DNA from: an uncultured cyanobacterium | Lineage (GTDB): Bacteria > Cyanobacteriota > Cyanobacteriia > PCC-6307 > Cyanobiaceae | NCBI GenBank assembly: GCA_903856805.1 | Contig: CAIOCZ010000041.1 | Span: 1-60,359, forward strand | Direction: 5' to 3' | DNA length: 60,359 nt | Part shown: positions 51,549-60,170 of the stretch, one piece after another | How positions within the stretch are numbered: position 1 is the stretch's first letter | How the letters are laid out: every line of letters starts with the position of its first letter | Notes under the pieces: model-generated | Seen by the model: the letters and a program-made list of their open reading frames with translations, nothing else | What the model was told of the DNA's origin: nothing | Database searches by the model: none | Made by a program: the position numbers and the translations under genes

Positions 51549-52469
51549 ATGGCGAGCTCCCTCAGTGCCTTCCTGGGCGAAATCGGGCGGCATCAGCTGC
51601 TCACCCCCGAACAGGAGCTCACCCTGGGCCGCAAGGTGCAGGCCATGGTGGTGCTCCAGGAGCGCTGCCAGCAGGCCGGTGGCAGTGGCGACGCCTGTGA
51701 GTACGACGATCTTGAGCGACGAACCCTGCGCAACGGCGAGCGGGCCAAACAGCAGATGATCACCGCCAATTTGCGCTTGGTGGTCAACCTGGCCAAGCGC
51801 TATCAGGGCAAAGGCCTTGATTTGCTCGATTTGATCCAGGAGGGCACCATCGGCCTCACCCGCGCCGTGGAGAAATACGACCCCACCCGTGGTCACCGTT
51901 TCAGCACCTATGCCTACTGGTGGATTCGTCAGGGCCTCAACCGCGCCCTCTCCACCCAGAGCCGCACCATCCGCATTCCCGTCAACGTCAACGAAAAGCT
52001 CACCCGCCTGCGGGCCGCCAAGGCGCGCCATCTGCAGCTCAACGGCCAGTCCCCTGCCCCCGCCGACCTGGCCCGGGCCATGGACCTCCCCCTGGCGGAG
52101 GTGGAGGACCTGCTCGGCTGTGAACTGCGCAGCGTCACCGTCAGCCTGCAGGGCACCCTGCGCTCCATGAGCGATCCCTCCGAGCTGGTCGACGTGCTCC
52201 CCAGCAATGAGATGGCGCCCATGGAGCGGGCGGAATTGGCCGAACGGATGGCCTCCGTCTGGACCCTGTTGGACACCGCCAATCTCACCCCCAAGGAGCG
52301 CACGGTGGTGATGCTCCGCTTTGGTCTGGACGGCGGCCATGAATGGCGCACCCTGGCGGAGGTGGCGCGCCAGTTGGACTGCAGCCGCGAATACTGCCGC
52401 CAGGTGGTGCAACGGGCCCTGCGCAAATTGCGCCAGGCCGGCATCGACAGCGGCCTGGTGGAGGTCTGA
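51549..52469 (+). CDS. RpoD-related group 2 (non-essential) sigma factor
   Basis: 306 residues, sigma70 family without region 1.1. Region 2 is present in full: [21 protein letters not shown] and [17 protein letters not shown], the -10 recognition helix. Region 3 covers about 145-220, and region 4 carries [18 protein letters not shown] with the [23 protein letters not shown] for -35 binding. Short length and sequence place it among the cyanobacterial group 2 factors that respond to stress or circadian cues. Which Sig it is I cannot say. Confidence 0.93.
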   Translation: MASSLSAFLGEIGRHQLLTPEQELTLGRKVQAMVVLQERCQQAGGSGDACEYDDLERRTLRNGERAKQQMITANLRLVVNLAKRYQGKGLDLLDLIQEGTIGLTRAVEKYDPTRGHRFSTYAYWWIRQGLNRALSTQSRTIRIPVNVNEKLTRLRAAKARHLQLNGQSPAPADLARAMDLPLAEVEDLLGCELRSVTVSLQGTLRSMSDPSELVDVLPSNEMAPMERAELAERMASVWTLLDTANLTPKERTVVMLRFGLDGGHEWRTLAEVARQLDCSREYCRQVVQRALRKLRQAGIDSGLVEV

Positions 52470-52616
52470 GGCCTGGGGCCTGGTGCACCCCCCCGCTCCC
52501 GCCGGTTCTCCCGACCGTTCGGAGGGAGATCCGGCCCTTGGGCGAACGGGGGGAGGATCCCAGACTTCCTCCGTTGTCGCCCCGTCCAGGGGCCCCCTCA
52601 CCCCGGAGATCGCGCC

Positions 52617-53000
52617 ATGTCCGCTGCCCAAGCTGCTGCGGGCCCTTCCGCCCCCCCCATCCTCGAGCCCGAGGTGCTGCAGGGGTCCGTCGTCGATGAG
52701 GCCTTGCTGGTGCGCCTGCTCCGGCGCGCCGGTCGCACCCTCGCCCGCCCGGCCCTCGAGTGCTTCGAGATGCTCGTCGATGGCTCCACCCCCCACCAGG
52801 CACGGGTCACGGTGCTGGCGGCCCTCACCTACCTGCTGGTGCCCCTGGATCTGATCCCGGATTTCATTCCGGCGGCTGGTTTCACTGATGACCTCGTGGC
52901 GCTCACGGCCCTGCTGGGGCTCTGTCATCGTCACCTCACCACCGACATCCGTGAGCGGGCGCAGCGCAGACTGGACCAATGGTTCCCGTCCGCCCGTTAG
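52617..53000 (+). CDS. YkvA/DUF1232 family protein
   Basis: 127 residues. The DUF1232 signature is in the middle: VLAALTYLLVPLDLIPDFIP followed by GFTDDLVALTALLGL, two membrane-associated helices around a DLIPD motif. Function unknown. It starts a short plus-strand run (52617-54193) with 53013, 53397 and psiE. Confidence 0.85.
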   Translation: MSAAQAAAGPSAPPILEPEVLQGSVVDEALLVRLLRRAGRTLARPALECFEMLVDGSTPHQARVTVLAALTYLLVPLDLIPDFIPAAGFTDDLVALTALLGLCHRHLTTDIRERAQRRLDQWFPSAR

Positions 53001-53012
53001 GGACGCCCCCCG

Positions 53013-53348
53013 ATGCCGCCCATCAGCCCGGTTCTCAACAGCGATGAGCTGGATGAGCTGCAGACCTTCCTCAAGGACTGGCTGCGGCACACCGGGCGCA
53101 CCCAGTCGGATCTGCGCCGCGCCCTGAGGGCCAACTCGATTCGCATGCCCGTGCTGGTGGAGGAGCTGCATCGGATCCACCAGCTCCATGGCCTGGCGGC
53201 CCTGGCCGAGCGCCTCTGCGGCATCGATGACCAGTGGCAGGAGGAGGAGGGCGGGGCCATGGGTCCCGCCGCTGGCCGGGAGGATTCCCTGGCTCAGTTG
53301 GATCTGTTGCTGGAGGAAATTCGCCAGGAGCAGCAGAAGTCGGCATGA
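53013..53348 (+). CDS. Conserved hypothetical helical protein
   Basis: 111 residues, predicted all-helical. The N-terminal LQTFLKDWLRHTGRTQSDLR and ALRANSIRMPVLVEELHRI look like a helix-turn-helix-type fold, and the acidic C-terminal helix LAQLDLLLEEIRQEQQ may oligomerise. I do not recognise a named family. It is 12 bp downstream of the DUF1232 gene, so they are likely co-transcribed. Confidence 0.65.
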   Translation: MPPISPVLNSDELDELQTFLKDWLRHTGRTQSDLRRALRANSIRMPVLVEELHRIHQLHGLAALAERLCGIDDQWQEEEGGAMGPAAGREDSLAQLDLLLEEIRQEQQKSA

Positions 53349-53396
53349 TCGCTCTGGGCCAGGCAGAGTGGGTGGGCCATTCCCCTGCCCTCGCTC

Positions 53397-53648
53397 GTGC
53401 GTTCCGTTTCCCGTGTCCGTTCCAGCCTGGGGCTGGCGTTGCTGGTGCTGTCGATGGCGATGCAGCCGGCGGCCGCCCAGGTGGAGAAATTCATGTGGGG
53501 GCCTGGCAGCAAGGTGGGTCCCAACACCAAGATCAAGCCCCAAAATTGCGTCACGGCAAAGGATGGTTCCTTGACCTGTGACACCAAGGTGGTGAATCCT
53601 CCGGGGGACACGAAGGCACAACCGGTGGTGCAGCCCTTCAAAAACTGA
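53397..53648 (+). CDS. Small exported protein of unknown function
   Basis: 83 residues from a GTG start. Signal peptide LGLALLVLSMAMQPAAAQ, with probable cleavage after AAA, leaves about 55 residues containing two Cys (NCVTAKDGSLTCDTK) that could form a disulfide. Its TGA overlaps the psiE ATG (TGATG). Function not recognised. Confidence 0.6.
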   Translation: MRSVSRVRSSLGLALLVLSMAMQPAAAQVEKFMWGPGSKVGPNTKIKPQNCVTAKDGSLTCDTKVVNPPGDTKAQPVVQPFKN

Positions 53649-54193
53649 TGGCTTTGCTGCGCCGGCTGTTCAACCATCGCCGCTATCTCCACCTGGTGGA
53701 GCGCAGTGAGCAGCTGATCGCCATGGTCCTGGGGCTGCTGATGCTCCTGGTCACCGTGGTGGCCGTCGGAGAGTTGGTCATCGGGTTGCTGGGGGATCTG
53801 CTGGCGGGCCGGGGCAATTGGTTGGGCGACCCTCTGATCAGCGTGCTCGGCGATCTGCTCAATGTGCTGATCGCCTTGGAGGTGCTTCAGAACGTCACCT
53901 CCTACCTGCGGCGCCGCGCTGTTCAGATTGAACTGGTGCTGATCACTGCCATCACGGCGCTCGCCCGCAAGGTGATCGTGTTGCCCAGTGGGATGGAGAA
54001 CAAGCCCCAGCTGTTGATTGGTCTGGGCATTGCGGTTCTGGCCTTTGCCGCCGCCTATTGGCTGGTGCGCAGTTCGGAGCCCCTCAAGGGGAAGGCCAGA
54101 ACAGGGCCAGCCAGATCGTTCCCGGGGCGGGATCCGTTGCCACCACCCGATGCCGACGATGGGCGTCGATCGGAAGCCCATCGCCCCGATTGA
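53648..54193 (+). CDS. PsiE family membrane protein
   Basis: 181 residues. Three to four hydrophobic segments include MVLGLLMLLVTVVAVGELVI and LISVLGDLLNVLIALEVLQN; the latter with SYLRRRAVQIELVLITAITA and ARKVIV is the phosphate-starvation PsiE signature. The C-terminal 45 residues are a polar tail. The last 110 bp overlap the convergent Nif11-cupin gene, so the tail is antisense to that gene's end. Confidence 0.82.
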   Translation: MALLRRLFNHRRYLHLVERSEQLIAMVLGLLMLLVTVVAVGELVIGLLGDLLAGRGNWLGDPLISVLGDLLNVLIALEVLQNVTSYLRRRAVQIELVLITAITALARKVIVLPSGMENKPQLLIGLGIAVLAFAAAYWLVRSSEPLKGKARTGPARSFPGRDPLPPPDADDGRRSEAHRPD

Positions 54194-54611
54194 GTTCCCG
54201 ATCCTCCGCCTCATCCTCGAAGCGCAATCGGGCACTGCCCTGGAGAATGAGCACCCATTCGTGTTCCGTCTGGTCGTACCAGCTGTCCTCCGGGCTGGCG
54301 GCCTGGCAGGAATGAATCTGCTCCAACCGCAGTTGTGGTCCGTTGATCAGGACCCTCACCCGTTCCTCTCCGGGGGGAGGACAGGCGCTCCCCAACAGAT
54401 TGCTCCCCTGCTGCGGGGCGAGGGGTGGGGCCTGATCGCCCCAGCGTCGGCCGATCTCGAAGCCATAGGCGTGGGCGAGCTCCACCACCTGATGGTGATG
54501 GGCGCAGTCCCTCAGGGCCTGACGTAGCTCCGGCCGTTGTTCGCTGAGGGCAACAAACGCATTGAGTTGGTGGACTTTCTCTAAAAACGCAGCGAGTTGG
54601 GCCTCGGCCAT
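54084..54611 (-). CDS. Nif11-domain / cupin-domain fusion protein
   Basis: 175 residues. Residues 1-58 are a Nif11-type helical domain (LAAFLEKVHQLNAFVALSEQ, VVELAHAYGFEIG). In marine picocyanobacteria this domain also serves as the leader of prochlorosin-type lanthipeptides. Residues 80-175 form a cupin barrel with TEHEWVLILQGSARLRFEDE and HRRHRVVATD. No double-Gly cleavage site or core peptide follows, so this is an enzyme- or sensor-like use of Nif11. It overlaps psiE by 110 bp. Confidence 0.8.
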   Translation of the reverse strand: MAEAQLAAFLEKVHQLNAFVALSEQRPELRQALRDCAHHHQVVELAHAYGFEIGRRWGDQAPPLAPQQGSNLLGSACPPPGEERVRVLINGPQLRLEQIHSCQAASPEDSWYDQTEHEWVLILQGSARLRFEDEAEDRELNRGDGLPIDAHRRHRVVATDPAPGTIWLALFWPSP

Positions 54612-54635
54612 GGCGGCGACTGGCGTGACAGCCAG

Positions 54636-55112
54636 TCAGATCAGTGCCCTGATCATCCGCCAGCGCCGGAAGGCCTCCCCCGCGAAGATCACCTCCTCCT
54701 CGGCTTCGATTTGCCACCCCAGGCGTTCCAGCAGGGGCCGCGAAACCTGGCTGGCTTCCGTCCGTAATTGCCGGCATCCTTCCCCGCGGGCGTGGTCCTC
54801 CAGGGCGGTGACGAGGGCCGTGGCCCGGCCCTGGCGGCAGGCCCGGCCTCGGCAATAAAGGAGGGCAAGGCGATCCACCGGCTCCAGCAGCGCGAAGGCC
54901 TCAATGCGTTGGAAGTCGTCACTGGAGCAGCTCACTAACCCATGGCCGCGGCAGATGCTGCGTCGCACCCCTTCATCGGTGCTGCTGTGGTTGGCCCAGG
55001 CGGTGATTTGGACCTCGCTGTAGAGCCCTTGGGCCTGGCTGATCACGGCATCGCGATACACGGCCGTCACTTGGTTGAGATCCGCGGGTTCAAGTCTTCG
55101 CAGCCACACCAT
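54636..55112 (-). CDS. GNAT family N-acetyltransferase
   Basis: 158 residues with the acetyl-CoA fold: WLRRLEPADLNQVTAVYRDA at the start, then FALLEPVDRLALLYCRGRAC and the CoA-binding stretch CRQGRATALVTALEDHARGE (loop normally Q-x-x-G-x-G/A). The C-terminal part has LLERLGWQIEAEEEV. Substrate unknown. It lies 24 bp upstream of the Nif11-cupin gene on the same strand. Confidence 0.82.
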   Translation of the reverse strand: MVWLRRLEPADLNQVTAVYRDAVISQAQGLYSEVQITAWANHSSTDEGVRRSICRGHGLVSCSSDDFQRIEAFALLEPVDRLALLYCRGRACRQGRATALVTALEDHARGEGCRQLRTEASQVSRPLLERLGWQIEAEEEVIFAGEAFRRWRMIRALI

Positions 55113-55149
55113 GCCGTCACTCGTTAGCCGTTGAATTCTGGCTTAACCC

Positions 55150-55177
55150 TTGTCAGCTGTTGTGACTGGTGTATCTT
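55150..55177 (+). promoter_or_regulatory. Sigma70-type promoter of the second cyAbrB gene
   Basis: TTGTCA (55150-55155) and TATCTT (55172-55177) are separated by 16 bp and lie 61 bp before the ATG. The -35 to -10 spacing equals that of the other cyAbrB promoter at 27212. Confidence 0.5.
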
Positions 55178-55238
55178 TTCAGAGTGATCTAGGGCAAAGC
55201 CCCCAGCAAATCACCCCAAACCCCCACCCGTACCCCCC

Positions 55239-55601
55239 ATGCTGACTGGATCGGAATTGCTGGCCAAGGTCAAAGAACTTGGCGATGTTGGCAAATCGGA
55301 GATCGTCCGTTCCTGTGGCTATGTGAGCACCAAGAAGGACGGCGCTGAGCGGCTGAATTTCACAGCGTTCTATGAGGCCCTGCTGGAAGCCAAAGGGGTG
55401 GAGCTCGGTGTTTCCGGCAGAATGGGAAAGGGCGGTCGCAAGCTCAGCTATGTGGCCACCGTTCAGGGCAACGGCAACCTGCTGGTGGGCAAGGCCTACA
55501 CCGCCATGCTCGACCTCAAGCCCGGCGATGAATTCGAAATCAAGCTGGGGCGCAAGCAAATCCGCCTGGTTCCCGCTGGCGCCGACGACGACGAGGAGTG
55601 A
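55239..55601 (+). CDS. cyAbrB family transcriptional regulator (copy 2)
   Basis: A 120-residue paralog of the 27267 product, with the same MLTGSELLAKVKELGDVGKS start, RSCGYVSTKKDGAERLNFTA and C-terminal LKPGDEFEIKLGRKQIRLVP. The linker (residues 55-67) and the acidic C-terminus (ADDDEE) differ most. The two copies correspond to the cyAbrB1/cyAbrB2 pair found in most cyanobacteria; I cannot assign which is which. Followed closely by a convergent sbcC-like gene. Confidence 0.93.
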   Translation: MLTGSELLAKVKELGDVGKSEIVRSCGYVSTKKDGAERLNFTAFYEALLEAKGVELGVSGRMGKGGRKLSYVATVQGNGNLLVGKAYTAMLDLKPGDEFEIKLGRKQIRLVPAGADDDEE

Positions 55602-55637
55602 GGGCCCACTGGGTCCCGCCTGGCCCAGGGCCCACTC
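55596..55637 (+). terminator. Hairpin overlapping the cyAbrB copy 2 stop
   Basis: GAGTG-A-GGGCCC (from 55596) pairs with GGGCCCACTC (55628-55637) with one bulge, and an inner CTGGG/CCCAG extends the stem. The element starts at the end of the coding sequence and sits in the 42-bp space before the convergent sbcC-like gene. No T tract, so the stop could be bidirectional or Rho-independent-like. Confidence 0.4.
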
Positions 55638-55643
55638 CCGGTT

Positions 55644-58322
55644 TCAGCGCTCCGGATGTGGCAGCACAATCAATTGCCCAGCGGTGCTCAGGGGTTGGTA
55701 ATCCTGGGGGTTGCAGGACAGCAGGATCACTTGAAGCCCCTGGTGGGTTCCGTGGCGCACCATCTGATGCACGCCCGCCAGTCGGGTGGCATCGGTCGCG
55801 GTAAAGGCGTCGTCGAAGATGACCGGCAGACAGTTGTCGTAGGCCGGTTGCAGGACCTCGGCCAACGCCAGTCTCAGGGCCGCACTTAATTGCTCGCGCA
55901 TGCCCCCGCTGAGTTGGGCAAAGCCGTAGCTCTGGGCTCCCTGCTGCAGTCGTAGATCCACGAAGCCCCGCTGGGGATCGAAGTCCAGTTTGGCGTCGTC
56001 GGAGTTGAGGTGAGTCAGATAGGTGCCGATCGCCAGTTGTAAGGGGTCGCTATAGCGCTGGGATAGATCCCGGCGGGCCTGCTGAAACAGTCCCACCAGT
56101 AACTGCAGCGCCCTGGCCTGGTGCTCAATGGCCCGGCCATCGGCCGCCGCGTTCTCCGCCTCCGCCTGGCACTGTTCCAGCGCCGCCGCCGGATCACTGG
56201 AGCCCAGGCTCTGGCAGCGTTCCTCGTGGTGTCCCCGTTGGGTGAGTAAGGCATCTTTTTCCTCCTCCAGTTGCCGTTCGTTGGCGGTCGAGGGCCTCGG
56301 GAGGGCGGCCAGCTCGGCGTCGAGGCGCTCCAGGTCCTGCTGGCGGGTTTGAAGGGTTGTCTCCAGCTGGCCCAGCCGCGCCGCCAACGCGCTCTCGTCG
56401 CCGTGGCCCTGAGTGAGCTGCTCCAGCCGTTCCCCCAGGCTGCTCAGGGAGCCTGAAAGCTGGTCCAGTCGGGTGTGGTGGGCCTTCAGGCCACTCTCCT
56501 GCTCGGTGCGGAGCCGTTGCAGGTCCGCCAGCTCCTTCTCCACCCTGGCCAGGTGGCCGCCCAGGATCTCCAGCGCCTCCTGGCGCTGATCCAGCCAGGC
56601 CTCCAAGGCGGTGGGTTGCTCCGGGGGCTCATCCCCTTGGGCGCGGAGCTGCTCCAGGAGGGGTTGATGGTGGCTCAAGGTGCGATCCAGTCGCTGCTGC
56701 CGTGGCTTGAGGGCGGCGATCTGGTCCTTTAAGCGCGCCCAGGGAAGGGCGGCGGCGGCGCGGCGCAGGCCGGCGAGTTCGGTCTCCAGGCCCTGGCGTT
56801 GGGTGGCGATCCCCTCGGCGGCGTCGCTGTCGTCCACCCCCAGGCGGCGGCGTTGCTCCGCCAAGGCGGCATGACCCTGGCTCACCTGCGCCCGGGCCTC
56901 GGCCAGGGCCTGCCCCCCCCCGGGCTGGATCCGGAGGCGGACGCCGCCGCTGCTCCCCACCTGCAGCTCCACCCCATCGCTGAGCTGGCGGCTGCTGCCG
57001 GGGGCCATGGGGGCACCATCCACCAGCACCGGCTGATCGGCGGCCAGCAGCTCCAGCCCGGTGGCCATCGCCTGGCAGCGGGTCTCCGCCTGGAGCAGGG
57101 CCTGCTCGGCCTGGCGCAGGGCCGCCACCTCCGCCGCGCCGAGGGCCGGCAGCTCCGTCAGTTGCTGCTTCAGCTGCCCTGCCTGGTGCTGCAGCTGTTC
57201 GAACTGCTGCTGATACTCCCGCAGCTGCGCGGCCTCCTGGGCCAGGCGTTGGCGTTCCAGCCATAGCCGTCCCAGCTGCTGCTGCTGCTGCACGGTCGCG
57301 ATCTGCTCCAGCAACGTGCGCTGTTCGCCCGCTTGAATTCGCAGGGCCTGGTCCTGCTGGAGCACCTGCGCCTGGACGCTCTGCAGCAGGGCCTGCCGTT
57401 CACTTGTTTCTTGGCGCTGGGCCGCCAGTCGGGCCTCCAGCGTGCGCCGCTGGTCGAGAAGCTGACGCAGGTTGTCGTGCTCCTGGTTCAGGGACCGGAC
57501 TTCGGCCCGCTGCAGCTGCAGCGTGCTGGTCAGCCGTTGCCGCTGTTGCAGGGCTGGCCGTTCCAGCCGCTCGATTCTGTCCAGCCGAGTGTCGATGGCC
57601 TGCAGGCGTTCCATGCTGGTCTCGAGGTCGGCCAGCCGGGCCTGGGCCCCGTTGAGTCGCTCCTGGCAGTCCGCCTGCCGTTGGCGCGCCACCAGGAGGG
57701 GCGAGCCGGCGCGGACTTTGCCGCTGGCCGTGAACAGCTGATCCAGTCGGGCCTGCAGCTGCTCCAGCAGGGCCCGGTCCAGGGGGGATTCGAGGGCGCT
57801 GCCACCCTGGCGTCCCTGTAGCTCGTCCACCAGCCGGGAGAGGTCGTAGCGATCGCCATCCCCCTCCAGCACATTGCTGCCGCTCTCCCCCTGGCGCACC
57901 CAGAGATGGGCCCAACGCTCCTTGAGCTGGCCGATTTGCCGCCCCTCCACCAGCCGTTCCATCCCGAGCAGGGCCGCCAGCCGTTCCTCGGCGGCGGCAC
58001 CGCTGAGGGCAAGGCCGCGGTCGTCGCTGAGCTGGCAGGTGCCACTGGCGCCGGAGAAGCGCTTGCGCAGCAGCCAGGGGCGTCCTTCCGCCTCAAAGCC
58101 AATCTCCACCTCCGGCAGGCCGCTGCTTTGCCGCGAACGCAGCTCCTCCACCCCGCGGCCCGTAGCCCCGGCCCGCAGGAACAGGCCCTTGTGCAGGGCC
58201 TCCACCACCGTGCTCTTGCCGGATTCGTTTGCCCCGCCGATCACGGTGAGTTGGGGATGGAACTGCAGCTGCAGGCTCCGGTGCTGACGCACATGGCGGA
58301 GGTGGGCGGAAATCAGGCGCAT
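55644..58322 (-). CDS. SbcC/Rad50-like (YhaN-type) SMC-family ATPase
   Basis: 892 residues. Walker A GGANESGKST lies at 29-38. A long coiled coil, Gln/Leu/Arg-rich, spans most of residues 180-800, and the C-terminal half has the signature FAQLSGGMREQLSAALRLAL and Walker B LPVIFDDAFTATDATRL. There is no CxxC zinc hook in the coiled coil, unlike canonical Rad50/SbcC. That and the length fit the Bacillus YhaN-like subgroup. It probably acts with the phosphoesterase gene 3 bp upstream in DNA end or hairpin processing. Confidence 0.85.
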   Translation of the reverse strand: MRLISAHLRHVRQHRSLQLQFHPQLTVIGGANESGKSTVVEALHKGLFLRAGATGRGVEELRSRQSSGLPEVEIGFEAEGRPWLLRKRFSGASGTCQLSDDRGLALSGAAAEERLAALLGMERLVEGRQIGQLKERWAHLWVRQGESGSNVLEGDGDRYDLSRLVDELQGRQGGSALESPLDRALLEQLQARLDQLFTASGKVRAGSPLLVARQRQADCQERLNGAQARLADLETSMERLQAIDTRLDRIERLERPALQQRQRLTSTLQLQRAEVRSLNQEHDNLRQLLDQRRTLEARLAAQRQETSERQALLQSVQAQVLQQDQALRIQAGEQRTLLEQIATVQQQQQLGRLWLERQRLAQEAAQLREYQQQFEQLQHQAGQLKQQLTELPALGAAEVAALRQAEQALLQAETRCQAMATGLELLAADQPVLVDGAPMAPGSSRQLSDGVELQVGSSGGVRLRIQPGGGQALAEARAQVSQGHAALAEQRRRLGVDDSDAAEGIATQRQGLETELAGLRRAAAALPWARLKDQIAALKPRQQRLDRTLSHHQPLLEQLRAQGDEPPEQPTALEAWLDQRQEALEILGGHLARVEKELADLQRLRTEQESGLKAHHTRLDQLSGSLSSLGERLEQLTQGHGDESALAARLGQLETTLQTRQQDLERLDAELAALPRPSTANERQLEEEKDALLTQRGHHEERCQSLGSSDPAAALEQCQAEAENAAADGRAIEHQARALQLLVGLFQQARRDLSQRYSDPLQLAIGTYLTHLNSDDAKLDFDPQRGFVDLRLQQGAQSYGFAQLSGGMREQLSAALRLALAEVLQPAYDNCLPVIFDDAFTATDATRLAGVHQMVRHGTHQGLQVILLSCNPQDYQPLSTAGQLIVLPHPER

Positions 58323-58325
58323 GGC

Positions 58326-59549
58326 TTAGCTCAGGGCCTCAACGTGGCGGTGCAGGTCGCTGAGGGCCAGCCGGATCACCGCTTCGCGGTCCGGGTCGGT
58401 GGCGTCAGGGGCGGCCTGGCTGGAGATCAGCTGCTGGTGCAACTGCTGCGCCACCAGGGCCACCAGGGGATCGCCAGGCCGCTGGGTGAGGGTCTCCAGT
58501 TCGTCGGGGCTGGGGGCGATGGCGCAGGCCCCGCGCTGTTTAAGGCGGAGCAACTGGGCCTCCAGGCGCTCCAGCAGGGCCCCGCAGCGCTGCTGGCCGG
58601 CCAGGCTGAGGCTGCCGCTGAGCTCCAGCCGCAGCAGGTCGTGTCCCACCCGATGGGCCAGCAGGGTGTCGAGCTGCCGTTCCAGCCGGTTCAAGTCGTC
58701 GTCGTCATTGCAGTGGAACTGCAGTGGATGCCATTGCAGCGCTCCGGTGGCGCAGGTCAGCACCTCAGGAGTGCCGCCCCGCTCGACCGTGACCCTCAGC
58801 ACCTGCCCGGCGCTGTAGTCCTCCGAGCGGGGGAAGCGATCCGGTTCCGGGGTTCCGGCATACCAGGCCTTGGGGGGAACGTGTTTGAGGCCATGCCAGT
58901 CCCCGAGGGCGATGTAGTCGACCTCGTTCAGCCAGTCCCCCTCCAACCGCAGCCGATTGCCCTCATGGCGAGGGTTCTCCTCGTCGCCGTCCCCGGCAGG
59001 ATCGAGATCGGTGGCGCCGAACCCCTGAACACTGCCGTGGGCCAGCACCAGCCGTGGCCGGTCCGTCGGCAGGCTGGCCCAATCCAGCTGCCGCAGCCAA
59101 CCACTGGGATCGGCGCTGTCGCTGCGGCGCAGCAGGGGACAGGGCAGGATCACCGCCTCCTCCAGCACCAGGGGGCGACGCTCCAGCAGCACCTGCAAAT
59201 TCGGGGCCCGGCGCTGGCACTCCTCCCGGAAGAAGGCCCCGTGCCAGACGCTGCCGGGGGCACCATGGTCGTGGTTACCCGGGATCACCAGCACCGGGAT
59301 CGGCAGGGCGCCAATGGCCGCACAGACAGCGCTCACATCACTGGCGCTGGGGGTGGGGGAATCGAACAGATCGCCGGCGACCAACAGGGCCGCTGCCGCG
59401 TTCTGCGGGGGATCGGCGGCGATGTGGGCGCCGATGCGGTCGATCGCTTCGAGGCGCACCTGGCGCAGGCGGGCGCGCTTGTCGGGGTCGTGAACCCGGG
59501 CGTAGGGCTTGCCGATCTGCCAGTCGGCGCTGTGCAGGAAGGTCGGCAT
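58326..59549 (-). CDS. SbcD/Mre11-like (YhaO-type) DNA phosphoesterase
   Basis: 407 residues. Two-metal motifs are visible: LHSADWQIGKPY (His6, Asp9), LLVAGDLFDSPTPS (Asp60) and IPGNHDHGAPG (Asn92, His93), then LVLAHGSVQG and DYIALGDWHGLK. It is the nuclease partner of the ATPase gene 3 bp downstream. ATG 59549 was chosen because MPTFLHSADW matches the family N-terminus. The divergent cytochrome gene starts 74 bp away. Confidence 0.9.
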   Translation of the reverse strand: MPTFLHSADWQIGKPYARVHDPDKRARLRQVRLEAIDRIGAHIAADPPQNAAAALLVAGDLFDSPTPSASDVSAVCAAIGALPIPVLVIPGNHDHGAPGSVWHGAFFREECQRRAPNLQVLLERRPLVLEEAVILPCPLLRRSDSADPSGWLRQLDWASLPTDRPRLVLAHGSVQGFGATDLDPAGDGDEENPRHEGNRLRLEGDWLNEVDYIALGDWHGLKHVPPKAWYAGTPEPDRFPRSEDYSAGQVLRVTVERGGTPEVLTCATGALQWHPLQFHCNDDDDLNRLERQLDTLLAHRVGHDLLRLELSGSLSLAGQQRCGALLERLEAQLLRLKQRGACAIAPSPDELETLTQRPGDPLVALVAQQLHQQLISSQAAPDATDPDREAVIRLALSDLHRHVEALS

Positions 59550-59623
59550 CGGCACGGGCGGCCCCGAATCGACCCTGTTTAGCGCCCGTCGGCGCAGAAT
59601 GGTGCCTGTGGCGTGGCCCAACG

Positions 59624-60010
59624 ATGGTCAACCTTCAGGCGCTGCGGAATCCGCAGCCGCTGGCTCCCGGGTGGTGGGCCCGGCTGGGGCTGCTGCTGTT
59701 GATCCCGCTGCTGCTGTTGGTCTGGCCCCCGGGCGCCCTGGGGCTGGAGGTCGCCAATGGAGCGAGGCTGTTCGAAAACCACTGCAGCGGCTGTCATCTG
59801 CAGGGGGGCAACATCATTCGTCGCGGTAAGACCTTGAAGCTGGCGGCTCTCCAGCGCCAAGGGATTACGTCGCCGGAGGCGGTGGCGACGATCGCGGCGG
59901 CCGGGGTCGGCCAGATGGGCGGCTACGGGGACGTGCTCGGAGCGGAGGGGGTGGAACGGGTGGCGGCCTGGGTTTGGCAGCAGGCGGAGGCTGGCTGGCC
60001 CCGCACCTGA
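59624..60010 (+). CDS. Cytochrome c6-like protein
   Basis: 128 residues with an N-terminal transmembrane/signal segment (LGLLLLIPLLLLVWPPGALG, about 21-40) and a class I heme motif CSGCH (54-58). The axial Met is probably Met98 (GQMGGYG). The mature part of about 88 residues, starting LEVANGARLFENHCSGCH, resembles PetJ/c6, the thylakoid-lumen electron carrier between cytochrome b6f and photosystem I. The segment GGNIIRRGKTLKLAALQ is c6-like, but the G-x-M region is not exactly canonical, so it may be a c6B/C variant. Confidence 0.8.
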   Translation: MVNLQALRNPQPLAPGWWARLGLLLLIPLLLLVWPPGALGLEVANGARLFENHCSGCHLQGGNIIRRGKTLKLAALQRQGITSPEAVATIAAAGVGQMGGYGDVLGAEGVERVAAWVWQQAEAGWPRT

Positions 60011-60170
60011 CCCAGATCTTGCCCCAGATCTTGACCAGTCTGAAATTCTTGCGCTTTTGTGACGGGTGGGCTGTTTTGGCCTCTGTGACACGGAATGCAG
60101 TGTCCATCTCTCTGCGTTCTTGATCAGTTTGGTATCTAGACAGACAAAGGTGTGAGACCCCTTTGTTCCA

